A DNA stretch of 64,000 nucleotides from Puccinia triticina (taxonomy: Eukaryota; Basidiomycota; Pucciniomycetes; Pucciniales; Pucciniaceae), in NCBI RefSeq assembly GCF_026914185.1, contig NC_070573.1, forward strand, positions 3,837,501-3,901,500. Direction: 5' to 3'. Each line of letters begins with the position of its first letter. Position 1 is the stretch's first letter. Position numbers and translations under genes: made by a program. The notes under the pieces are model-generated. The model was not told where the DNA came from. It saw only the letters and a list, made by a program, of their open reading frames with translations, and made no database searches. Shown piece by piece: positions 35,520-46,087 of this stretch.

Positions 35520-36524
35520 ATGCATTTTCAAATCCGCACCTTCAACTCCCAATCAGCTGATTGGGAGTTGATCTGTTTTCTCCCTGGACCTCCTACATTA
35601 CAGCCACGAGCGGGAGTAGACCATGGACCGAGCCATTTGATCCAAGACGGGCTGATCAAAAACATCGAATCCGTAGGCTACTCAACCGTCCTTGTCGAGC
35701 TGAACCTGTCCACGATCTTGAAGAAAGACAACTTACTCAAAACCCCTCGGCTGGTCTCAAAGACAAAGAAAACCTTAATGAAAATAATCGACTCTCACAC
35801 GGCAAATGGTGAATTTGTCGTCACCATCGGTGGCGACCATTCTTTGGCCATTGGTACTCTCAGCGGCACTTTGAATGCTGTTCGTGTTTTTTTTTTGCTC
35901 TTCAAATATCCTGCCAATGGCTCCAAGAATTGATTGTTTTGTTCTCACCTCTGAAAAACATGACTCTATTTAGTTTCCGGAGGCTTGTGTGATATGGGTT
36001 GATGCGCATGCAGTCAGTCCTACGAAGCTGCCATTTTTTGTTTTGTTTCAATCATTCATGATCTGACCGATGAGTCTTAATGCGCATCACCAGGATATAA
36101 ACACACCCAAAACGACTGAGTCAGGAAACATGCACGGATGTCCGGTATCATTTGTATTGTCAACCTCGAAAGCGGGGACATATCTTGAGCCCTTCCAATG
36201 GATCAAACCGTGCCTGCAACCAGACCAATTGGTTTACATCAGCCTGAGGGATATCAATATGGGCAAACGGAAAATCTTAAAAGATCACAACATTCGTTGT
36301 TTTATGATGCACGACGTTGATAGACATGAAATCGGGAAAGTCGTGGAAATGGTAAGCTAAGAGTCTGAACAATAATGCCCCAGCCTCCTTTTTCATGCAG
36401 CAATATCTGTTCATTGACGGTTAAACCCACCTTTGCACAAATGTCAACTCAAGCCAATGTGATTCAAACCCTGACCGTAGGACAAAGCTTGATCCGGTCT
36501 GCTATGGGTGAAGCGTTAATCTAA
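35520..36524 (+). pseudogene. Arginase fragment lacking its central metal-binding part
   Basis: Arginase hydrolyses L-arginine to ornithine and urea using two Mn ions. Seen here are GVDHGPSHLIQDGLI (about 35620), the metal motif GGDHS (about 35830), and FPEACVIWVDAHA (exon 35974-36012). The next exon starts DINTPKTTESGNMHGCPVSF (36094-36351), so the DAHAD metal motif is rebuilt across an intron. SLRDINMGKRKILKD and MMHDVDRHEIGKVVEM follow. The part that should carry the second DxD metal motif (FDxDxxDP) and the following 100 or so residues is missing, apart from a possible trace near 36410. A C-terminal end, VIQTLTVGQSLIRSAMGEAL, follows at about 36450-36524. The N-terminus is also absent. 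Introns are retained, so it is not a retrocopy. Confidence 0.82.
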
Positions 36525-37460
36525 AAAAAATAAGAAGGACATCATCCTTACCCACACTATTAATTTGATAAAAATGCCCGCACCCTTTTGGCCATGTATC
36601 TTACATTGGAATAAAGCATCTCTGTAACTAGCCACTCAAGCATATCTGAAGCCTTGTAATCTGTAGCTTTCCTCTTTTTAAATTTTGCTGATATTTTCAG
36701 AATGAATCACATGCTGTGCAGAACAAATATGCTAATATAAATACGTAGATCTTTCCTGTAATTAACTCTGTCTCCTTTTTTTTGGAAGGGGAGAGCTGTC
36801 TTGAGAATCAGGACGTCACCCTCAGAATTTATTGTTATCAAAATCTCCACTGTGTTGTCACATATCTGAATGATTGGGCTTCATCCCTTGTACTGATTTG
36901 TAAGGCCCTATCATGCCCACAATCTATAAAGATAGTGCAACAGCGGACTCCGACGCCGCCATCTTGAACACTATACTTTACCTAACTTGACAAAGTCCAC
37001 GCTGGTGGGAGTAGCACTGGCGCTGGTGGCCAACACTCCCGCGGGGAATGACTTTGGCCCAATGTGGGGGTGCTTGCACAGAGACCAGTTTTGATGCTAG
37101 CAAGTCCAACACAGCTAGCAGAGCTTCAATGTAAGCTTGCTTTTTTGCCTCTTTCACCTGCTTTTTTGTTTGATGGCATCTAATAAATAATTGGGTCATG
37201 GGGAGGGAAGCCAGATGCATGCGCATGTTCCCTCCCACTCACAATGTTCCAAGATGTTTTGCTGCAAGCAGCCACTGAATACTTAGTTGCAAGTCACTTC
37301 CTACAGTTTGTGGAACTTTTTTTATTGATCAGCCCCACATAGGGCGGGGGGAGGGGGCTTGTTAATTCTGGTACTTTAGTTAGTATCTTGTAACAAAATT
37401 GCATAAAAATAGTAGATATAAGTATATACTGAATAGGTGAACGCTGAGAACTCAGCAGCA
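36525..37460. other. No recognised gene
   Basis: AT-rich sequence follows the arginase relic. A C- and G-rich patch (GGGCGGGGGGAGGGGGC) lies near 37340. Confidence 0.35.
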
Positions 37461-37479
37461 ACTCAATTGTTAGAAGAAA

Positions 37480-38150
37480 GCATGTGAGCTTTTGACAACC
37501 CTGGTAAGATAGACAGCTGATCTCTTGATTTCTTCATTGATGTATCCCATTTCCACTTCCTGTTTGATGAAACAATTAATTTTCCAAAGGTTTTCAAGCA
37601 TCCACAGTCCTTTCTTTTTGAATGATCAGATAATATGGAAAACTGTTTTTTCAATTGAAGAATTTTTGATCTCAATATTTCTGTGCAGCCTTCAACAGTC
37701 CTTGCAATGTGAGCTTGTGTTTCTGCTTTGTGTATTTGGTCATCCCTGATTTGGAAAGAGTTGATATTTTCAAGCATTCTATAAGCTCCAAATGTCTCTT
37801 CTGAAGTGATTTTGGGTGAAATTGAGTAATTGACATATAGCAATGCGCATGTAATCTTCAGAATTGTGTTTGATATATTCTGTCTTGGGAAATAAAACAA
37901 ACTGAACATTATCGGCTAATCTTTTGGCTCCACATTTGACCTTCTTTCTTAAATCAAGATCCTGAATATTGTCGTTTTGGAATATGCTTTGACCATCATG
38001 ATATTTTGATTCAATCATAATCAGGGCTTGTAAAGTCTTGATGTATAAGGATCAAATTTAAAATCAACTTTATTTCCTGTTTCAATTTTATTTGGTGTGT
38101 TGGGCATTTGAATCTTTAGTTGTCCAAACTTGCTGATTCTGGATTATAAT
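37480..38150 (-). CDS. Unrecognised minus-strand gene, partial
   Basis: Protein-like segments include KIQMPNTPNKIETGNKVDFK (about 38080), DLDLRKKVKCGAKRLADNV (about 37940), FGAYRMLENINSFQIRDDQI (about 37780), and AETQAHIARTVEGCTEILRS, then a basic C-terminus ending at a stop near 37465. The first and later segments lie in different frames, with a plausible short intron near 37810. The product is helical, charged and cysteine-poor. Its function is unknown and it could be decayed. Confidence 0.35.
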
Positions 38151-38769
38151 GATTTAAGTGTTAGACTCATTAAAATTTCCTTTTCCTTGCCAATAACTAT
38201 ATGGGACACAATACAAAAAACCAAACCATAAATTGTTGCTTTTAGCTGGAATGAAATAGAAAAGATGACAAACTGGAATTACCTTTAAAGATCCCTTAAT
38301 TGCCAGTACCAGTGCTTAGCCTTAGAACTTGGCCCGCGTGTGGTGGTTTCAAGCTGCAGAAAAAATTGGTATACTGCAGCAGAAATTTTATGAGGATGTG
38401 GCACAGTTGTCCTGTTAAGTGTGCAGTGTCCAGTTAAATCACCCTGCCGGCGGCGGAGGGTACCCAAGTACCAAGGGGACATCTTTACACAATACATTCC
38501 AATAGATATTGTTATTTGTGCTGTATTGGATTGGGAGGCCCAATACCTATATCTTCAACTCCTTGTATTGGATCACTTTTAAAACAAACAATTTCTCAAA
38601 ATTTTGGATTGGGTTGGTTGGGTGATCCAACACAAATCCATGCTATTGTTAGAAAAAACAATCTGATGCGGCTGAAATCCCAATTTATGGGTCAGATCAG
38701 TTGCAACATTGCTCTAGTTTGTGGAATTTCCTAGTTTGCATTTCCAAATTGCGCTTTGAATATCAAAAT

Positions 38770-39298
38770 TCAGCACTGCATCACCCTATAAACTTGCATT
38801 TACACCTTGTAAACTTGTGTTTACACCTTGTAAACTTGCTTTTGCACCTTGTAAACTTGTGTTTAAACCTTGGAAACTTGCATTTAGACCTTGTCAACTT
38901 GCCTTAACACCTTTTCAACTTGCCTTTACACCTTGTAGAATATAGTTTACATGTTGTCAACACAATTTTGCAAGATGTAAAATCAGGTTTAGAAGGTGAA
39001 CACCCTGGTTTGCAAGGTGAAAAAACCGGTTTACAAGGTAGAAACTCTGGTTGACAAGGGGTCACAACGTACAAAGCACAGTTTAAATTGTGTAAACCAA
39101 ACTTATAAACCACAGTTTATAAGGTGTAAAGCACAGTTTACAAGGTGTAAAGCACAGTTTACAAGGTGTAAAGCACAGTTTACAAGGTGTAAAGCACAGT
39201 TTACAAGGTGTAAAGCACAGTTTACAAGGTGTAAAGCACAGTTTACAAGGTGTAAAGCACAGTTTACAAGGTGTAAAGCACAGTTTACAAGGTGTAAG
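38770..39298. repeat. 21-bp minisatellite array E, inverted relative to arrays D and G
   Basis: The left part (38770-38940) has degenerate TTTACACCTTGTAAACTTG units. From about 39100 to 39298 there are about nine almost identical ACAGTTTACAAGGTGTAAAGC units, the reverse complement of the CCT-loop units elsewhere. Confidence 0.92.
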
Positions 39299-39500
39299 TT
39301 CCTCTGGAACTGTTAATAGTGCCTCTGGCACTGTTAATAGTTCCTCCGCAACTGTTAATAGTGCCTCTGGCACTGTTAATAGTTCATCCAGAACTGTTAA
39401 TAGTCCCTCTGGCACTGTTAATGGTTCCTCCGGAACTGTTAATAGTCCCTCTGGCACTGTTAATGGTTCCTCCGGAACTGTTAATAGTCCCTCTGGCACT
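39299..39500. repeat. 21-bp minisatellite of a second family, with compensatory arms
   Basis: Units alternate between CTGTTAATAGTTCCTCCGGAA and CTGTTAATAGTGCCTCTGGCA. Both are 21 bp. In each, the bases after GTTAATAG pair with the end of the unit (TTCC with GGAA, TGCC with GGCA). Confidence 0.9.
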
Positions 39501-39584
39501 GGAAATTCAACTTTTGAGAGTCAATTATTTAAGCCCCCCAAAAAATCAATGCAACATGAACACCTTGGAAAATGTGGTTTCAAT

Positions 39585-40136
39585 TTGAAGTTTGGTTTAA
39601 ACAATGTAAACTGCGGTTTGCACCTTGTGAAACCTTGTCAACCAGACTTTGTACCTTGTAAACCAGTTTTTTTCACCTTGCAAACCAGGGTGTTCAACTT
39701 CTAAACCTGATTTTACATTTTGTAAAATTAACTGTGGTTAACACCTTGTAAACTGTGTTTTACACCTTGTAAACCGTGGTCTACACCTATGTAAAATGTG
39801 CTTTAGACCTTGTAAACTGTGCTTGGGAACTGTGGTTTAAACCTTGTAAATGGTAGTTTACACCTTGTAAATGGTAGTTTACACCTTGTAAATGGTAGTT
39901 TACACCTTGTAAATGGTAGTTTACACCTTTTAAACTGTGGTTTCAACCTTGTGAGATGTGGTTTACACCTTGTAAAGTGGGGTTTGCACCTTGTAAACTG
40001 TGATTTAAACCTTGTAAATGGTGGTCTACATCTTGTAAACTGTGGTTTCGACCTTGTAAACTGTGGTTTACACCTTGTAAACTGTGGTTTACACCTTGCA
40101 AACTGTGGTTTACACCTTGCAAACTGTGGTTTAAAC
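39585..40136. repeat. 21-bp minisatellite array G, part 1
   Basis: TTTACACCTTGTAAACTGTGG units, best preserved at 39840-40130. The array is interrupted at its right by the hAT-like MITE. Confidence 0.92.
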
Positions 40137-40635
40137 TAGAGATGGCCAAACGGGTCAGGGTATCTGTGATGGGTGCGGGTACTTGGTATGAATTTCTCCA
40201 ATTTTGGACACACAGACCCGGACACTGCACCCGCCGACGGGTACCGGCGGTACCCCCACTCAATGATCGCACAGCCATTGAGTGAGATGCGCACTCAATC
40301 CATGATTGGCCATCGAGTGCGGACGTAGGCTGTTCATTGAGCGGAGGACACACCCCGCTTGGTGGCCAGCCATTGTGATCACCCCACTCAATGTCCGGTC
40401 ATTGCGTGGGATGTGTTGTGTACTCCGCTTAACAATTGCCGGTCATTGAGGTGTGTACCCCACTCTATGACCGTTCATGCGGCTGACAATGGCGGGTGCC
40501 TGTTTGGTACCCGGGTACCTGGTGATTTTCCCGCCAAAATTGCATACCCGGACCCGTACACGGCACCTACAAACGAGTAAAAGGGCAGTGGCCAGTACCC
40601 CTCAACAGGTGCCGGGTACCCACTGGCCATCTCTA
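40137..40635. mobile_element. hAT-like MITE inserted in array G
   Basis: The ends are TAGAGATGGCCA and TGGCCATCTCTA, perfect inverted repeats. GTTTAAAC (40129-40136) and GTTTAAGC (40636-40643) form an 8-bp target duplication with one mismatch. The interior is rich in GGTACCCG and CCACTCAATG motifs without a transposase. TAGAG-type ends with an 8-bp duplication indicate the hAT superfamily. Confidence 0.82.
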
Positions 40636-41403
40636 GTTTAAGCCTTCTAAAGTGTGGTTTGACCCTTGTAAATTGTGGTTTACACATTGTAAAGTATGGT
40701 TTACCCCTTGTAAATGGTGATTTGCACCCTGTAAACTGTGATTTACACCTTGTAAACTGGGTTTCATACCTTGTAAACTGTGGCTTACACCTTGTAAACT
40801 GGTGTTTACACCTTCTAAATATTATAAACTGTGGGTAAATTGTGGTTGAAACCTTGTAAATGATGTGTTAAACCTTGTAAACTGTGGTTTTCACCCTTGT
40901 AAAGTGTGGTTTACACCTTGTAAATGGTGGTTTACATCTTGTAAACTGTGGTTTACACCTTGGAAACTATGGTTTGCACCTTATAAACCATGGTTTACAC
41001 CTTGTAAACTATGGTTTACACCTTGTCAACTGGGGTTTAAACCTTGCAAAGTGTGGTTTACAGCTTTTAAATGGTAGTTTACATCTTGTCAATGGTAGTT
41101 ACACCTTCTAAATGATAGTTTACAACTTGTAAAAACTAGTTTACACCTTGTAAATTGTAGTTTACAAAACTGTGGACTAAACCTTGTTCAATGTGGTTCA
41201 CACCTTGTAAACTGGGGTTTACACCTTGCAAACTGTGGTTTAAACCTTGTAAATGGTGGTTTACACCTTCTAAATATTAGTTTACACCTTGTAAACTGGG
41301 GGTGAACTGTGGTTTAAACCTTGTAAATGGTGGTTTACACCTTGTCAACTATGATGTACACCTTTGAAACTGTGGTATACACCTTGTAAACTATGGTGTA
41401 CAC
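40636..41403. repeat. 21-bp minisatellite array G, part 2
   Basis: It continues the same TTTACACCTTGTAAACTGTGG family, moderately diverged, and is cut at its right by copy 2 of the 450-bp TIR element. Confidence 0.9.
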
Positions 41404-41866
41404 TAACGGTGGGCCAGCTCCGCTAACCGTAGCGTAGCTGAATTCCGCTAAATTTTAGCGTAGCGTTAGCGGAATTGCGCCTTCTTTGCGCTAACACTAC
41501 GCGCAAAGGGTGCGCAGCTAATTTAGCTGATAGCGTAGCATTAGCGCAGATGCGCGCAATTGCACTAACACTACACACGCAGGGCGCAAAAGAGCGCACG
41601 CTACGGTGCGCCACAGTGCTTTTAGCTGAAAAAAAGGCCTTTTTTTCTGCTAAAAGGGCTGTAGCGTAGCGTAGCGTAGCGTATGTGACTGTAGCTGCAC
41701 AATAACACTAACAAAAAATTGGTGCGCTGTTAAGGCCGCTGAAACATAGCGCAGCGTAGCGGCGCTAACATCACGCTAACGCTACTCAAAATGGGCTGGC
41801 GCTTTTTGCCGCTATGCTAACGCTCAGTGGCCCTGTAGCGTAGTTTAGCGTAGTGGCCCACCGTTG
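41404..41866. mobile_element. Non-autonomous TIR element, copy 2 (463 bp)
   Basis: The ends TAACGGTGGGCC and GGCCCACCGTTG match copy 1 at 24.9 kb. The flanks TGTACAC (41397-41403) and TTTACAC (41867-41873) fit a 7-bp duplication with one mismatch, though the host is itself repetitive. The interior is full of TAGCGTAGCG motifs in both orientations. Confidence 0.8.
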
Positions 41867-43345
41867 TTTACACCTTGTAAACTATAGTTTACACCTTTTA
41901 AACTGTGGTTTACATCTTTTAAACTGTGGTTTACACCTTGCAAATGGTAGTTTACACCTTTTAAACTGTGGTTTACATGTTGTAAACTGTGGTTTACACG
42001 TTGTAAACTGTGGTTTACACGTTGTAAACTGTGGTTTACACGTTGTAAACTGTGGTTTACACGTTGTAAACTGTGGTTTACACGTTGTAAACTGTGGTTT
42101 ACACGTTGTAAACTGTGGTTTACACGTTGTAAACTGTGGTTTACACCTTGTAAACAGTTGTTTACACCTTTTAAACTTTGGTTTACACCTTGTAAACAGT
42201 TGTTTACACCTTGTAAACAGTTGTTTACACCTTGTAAACAGTTGTTTACACCTTGTAAACAGTTGTTTACACCTTGTAGACAGTTTTTTACACCTTGTAA
42301 ACAGTTGTTTACACCTTGTAAACTATGGTTTACACCTTGCGAACTGCGCTTTAAACCTTGTAAATGGTGGTTTAAAACTTCTAAATATTAGTTTACACCT
42401 TGTAAACTGTGGTTGAACTGTGGTTTAAACCTTGTGTATGGTGGTTTACACCATGTAAACTGTGGTGTTCAACTTGCAGTAAACTGTGGTTTACACCTTG
42501 TAAACTGTGATTTACACTTTGTGGATGGTGGTTTACACCTTTTAAATGGTGGTTTACACCTTGTAAACAGTGGATTACACCTTGTAAACTATATTTTACA
42601 CCTTTTGAACTGTTGTTTACACCTATGGTTTACACCTTGTAAACTATGGTTTACACCTTGTAAACTATGGTTTACACCTTGTAAACTGTGGTTTACACCT
42701 TGTAAACTATGGTTTACACTTTGTAAACTGTGGTTTACACTTTGTAAACTGTGGTTTACACCTTGTAAACTGTGGTTTACACCTTGTAAACTATGGTTTA
42801 CACCTTGTAAACTATGGTTTACACTTTGTAAACTGTGGTTTACACCTTGTAAACTATGGTTTACACCTTGTAAACTATGGTTTACACTTTGTAAACTGTG
42901 GTTTACACCTTGTAAACTGTGGTTTACACCTTGTAAACAATGGTTTACACCTTGTAAACTATGGTTTACACCTTGTAAACTATGGTTTACACTTTGTAAA
43001 CTGTGGTTTACACCTTGTAAACTATGGTTTACACCTTGTAAACTGTGGTTTACACCTTGTAAACTATGCTTTACACCTTGTAAACTATGGTTTACACCTT
43101 GTAAACTATGGTTTACACCTTGTAAACTATGGTTTACACCTTGTGAACTATGGTTTACACCTTGTAAACTACTTGTAAACTATGGTAAAGTGTGGTTTAC
43201 ACCTTGTAAACTATGGTTTACACCTTGTAAACTACTTGTAAACTATGGTAAAGTGTGGTTTACACCTTGTAAATGGTTGTTTACACCTTGTAAAGTGCGG
43301 TTTACAGTTAGTTTACACCTAGTTTCCACCTTGTAAATATCAGAA
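41867..43345. repeat. 21-bp minisatellite array G, part 3, the longest and most uniform
   Basis: About 70 units. Sub-blocks have distinct variants: a CGT loop (TTTACACGTTGTAAACTGTGG, about 41960-42140), an ACAGTTG spacer (about 42140-42320), and CTATGG or CTGTGG spacers (about 42620-43200). Homogeneous local blocks suggest recent local amplification. A 307-codon open frame through it consists only of FTPCKLW-like heptads. Confidence 0.93.
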
Positions 43346-43473
43346 AAGGCAGTTGACTTGTTGTGAACATGGGTTTATGTGTTTACAAGATTTTGTTGTT
43401 AAATGTTGCAAAACATTGTTTCTTTTTTTTACATTAGTGGGATTTTCAGGGTGTGGTTTACGTTTTTGCTGAC

Positions 43474-43945
43474 TTGTCGAACCTAAAATGTCCGACCAGT
43501 CAGACTTGTCGAACCCAAAATGTCCGACTAGTCAGACTTGTCGGACATACATGTCCAACAAGTTGGACTTGTCGGACATGGGAGGGTTGGACTAACCTGT
43601 CCGACAAGCTCACTTGTCGGACAGCTCTGTCCGACTAGCTGACCTGTCGAACAGCAGAAAACAACCAGTGGGAACTGGTCGGGCAGCCTTGTCCGACGTC
43701 TACTCGGGCAAGGCTGTCCGACAATCTGGTCCGAGGACTGCTCGAGTGACAATGGCCGACTGCAGCACGAACTGGCAAGTCCGACGAGTGGTTGGGCCTC
43801 GCTGCTCGAGAACCCGTCGAGCAGAAATGTCCGAGTTCTGCTCGGACAGGAGGATCCGACGGGTGGGTTCGACCACCCATTGGACGCCATTTTCCGACAT
43901 CTGGTCGGACATGCCTGTCTGAGCTCTTGTCGGACGGGTATGTCC
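43474..43945. repeat. Array of inverted GTCCGAC/GTCGGAC motifs
   Basis: It starts as two 32-bp units (ACTTGTCGAACC.AAAATGTCCGAC...), then continues as irregularly spaced TGTCCGAC and GTCGGACA motifs that face each other, giving many possible hairpins. Such motif clusters occur in subterminal regions of DNA transposons. The neighbouring hAT relic makes that plausible here, but no terminus was found. Confidence 0.7.
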
Positions 43946-44044
43946 GAGGGGATAATCCAGGCAGTGCCCTTGTACCGGGTTGCTGCGGGTAGGTTTTAAT
44001 ATCTTTAATTTTGAAGTGATGTTTCATGTTGATGGTTAAGTGAT

Positions 44045-44779
44045 TCTACACTGCTACAGTTCTCCACCCATTGTTTAAAGACGGGTATTTTAAACTTGCG
44101 AAATGGCAACCCAAATGGATTGAAGAAGCAATTTGGCTCACCCGCAAGATGTGGGAAGCCCACTATAAACCTTCATCTTGGCTAATCACTTCCCAACTGC
44201 AACTACCCAATCCTTGTCCAAAGGTGAGTAAATTATGCATCTATTTATTGCTACCACATTTGGAATTTGAGCTAACATCATATGCACAGAAGCCTCAGAC
44301 AGGTATCCTTGCTGGGTTGATGAGTGCATCAGGAGCGCGAGGAGGCACCACTACTACAGATCCACTGAATGTATGGCTTACAGGAGGTTTGAGTTTAAGG
44401 AGCAATGGAAAGCCAGTTGACCCCCTGAAGTGGTGGATACAACAAGGGCTCTCAGGAAATACACATGGCGGTCTGCTCAAAATGGCCTTAATGTTCTAAG
44501 CTGTCTTGGTTGGTTTGTTTACCTAATTTTTTTTGATTTCCTTGCTCAACAATTTCATCTGTAGCAACAATGGTGGATGTTGAGCAATCATTCAGTTTTG
44601 GAAGGGACTACGTTTTTGCAAGAAGGTACCGGCTTAGTGCAACATCGGTCACCAGAGGAATGGCGGTGGCATTCTACCCAAGGAATGGGAAAAAAAAGAA
44701 GGGAGTACTAAATAAGTGGAAGACAGAAAAGAGAAATGATACAAAGAGAAAGGGGAAGGAAACAGCAGCAAGAAAGTGA
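44045..44779 (+). pseudogene. hAT transposase, C-terminal fragment
   Basis: The reading VLHPLFKDGYFKLAKWQPKW is followed by RKMWEAHYKP, an intron (about 44224-44290), and DPLKWWIQQG...HGGLLKMAL. After a second intron-like gap (about 44510-44565) comes VDVEQSFSFGRDYVFARRYR and TSVTRGMAVAF. These are the conserved C-terminal dimerisation-domain sequences of fungal hAT transposases. One base is missing near 44494 (MALMF then stop, where DVLSC is expected), and everything N-terminal to the start is absent. The GGTACC-rich sequence after the stop (44900-44985) resembles hAT terminal regions, so the right end of the element may lie near 45000. Confidence 0.82.
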
Positions 44780-45005
44780 AGAAGGAGTGTTTTCTATGTT
44801 TTTAATTCAGTCTATGTTAGTTCGCCAGTCCAAGTAATGCATGCTTGGACAAGCCTTTGCCGCCACAACAGCTTCACACCCGCAGGACTGGTACCAGGGC
44901 AACTGGTGCGGGTACGGGTGCGGGTGCCTATAATTATACTTTTTTTTTGCAGGTACCTGCACCCGCCACAGGTACCCGGGTGCAAAGTGACATTCCTATA
45001 CCGAA

Positions 45006-45935
45006 GTAGTGATATTTGGGAACTGATCAGACTATAGCTGCTACATTTGGAGGTTTTGTGGTCAGTAAAGGTACATAATGAAACCTTGGGGGCTTGTAAA
45101 CATTATGGTCACCATCTGGCAGAAGGATTCCCAGGCTGGGATGAGATATAGTGGCAGAAACACCAAGAAACTACCAAAGTAGTGATATTTGAGGACCAAT
45201 CAGACTGTAGCTGCTACATTTGGTGGTTTTGTGGTCAGGAAAGTTACACAATGAAACTTTGGGGGCTTTTCAACATTTTGGTCACCATCTGGAATAGTGA
45301 TTTTTACTCTGGGATGAGATATAGTGGCATAAACACCAAGAAACTACCAAAGTAGTGATATTTGGGAACCAATCAGACTGTAGCTGGTACATTTGGGGGT
45401 TTTGTGGTCAGTAAAGGTACACAATGAAACCTTGCGGGCTTGTAAACATTTTGGTCACCATCTGGCAGAAGGATTCCCAGGCTGGGATGAGATATAGTGG
45501 CAGAAACACCAAGAAACTACCAAAGTAGTGATATTTGGGAACCGATCAGACTGTAGCTGCTACATTTGGGGGTTTTGTGGTCAAGAAAGGTACACAATAA
45601 AACTTTGGGGGCTTTTCAAAATTTTGGTAACCAGTTGGCAGAAGGATTCCCACGCTGGGATGAGATATAGTGGCAGAAACACCAAGAAACTACCAAAGTG
45701 GTGATATTTGGGAACTGATCAGACTGTAGCTGCTACATTTGGGGGTTTTGTGGTCAGTAAAAGTATATAATGAAACTTGGGGGGCTTTTCAACATTTTGG
45801 TCACCATCTGGCAGAAGGATTCCCAGGCTGGGATGAGATATAGTGGCAGAAACACCAAGAAACTACCAAAGTGGTGATATTTGGGAACTGATCAGACTGT
45901 AGCTACTACAATTGGAGGCTTTGTGGTCAGTAAAG
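45006..45935. repeat. 173-bp satellite, block 1
   Basis: GATATTTGRGAAC recurs at 45011, 45184, 45357, 45530, 45703 and 45876, exactly 173 bp apart, giving 5.4 units of high similarity. The unit includes CAGAAACACCAAGAAACTAC and ATCAGACTGTAGCTGCTAC. No coding sense. Confidence 0.95.
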
Positions 45936-46087
45936 GTAAGAATTGTCCAATACTGTAAATCAGAAAATTTAGGAGCAACTAGAAGATTTATTTCCTTTGT
46001 TTGAGTTTACTTGTATGTACAATGATTAGACAAACAAAGCGGAATCTTAAGGAAAGAAGTTTTACCTAGAAGCAGCACGAGGGCGGG
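45936..46087. other. Left part of an insert splitting the 173-bp satellite
   Basis: Unique AT-rich sequence that continues, after the solo LTR, at 47749-48446. Confidence 0.5.

Noticed and set aside
42413..43336. A 307-residue open frame of FTPCKLW heptads, and similar frames in the other arrays
   Set aside because: The 21-bp period is a multiple of three, so any frame lacking a stop in one unit stays open through the array on both strands. The heptads are a by-product of the satellite.
45006..45935. The 173-bp blocks as the two LTRs of one element
   Set aside because: They are tandem units within each block in the same orientation, without TG...CA ends or flanking duplications.
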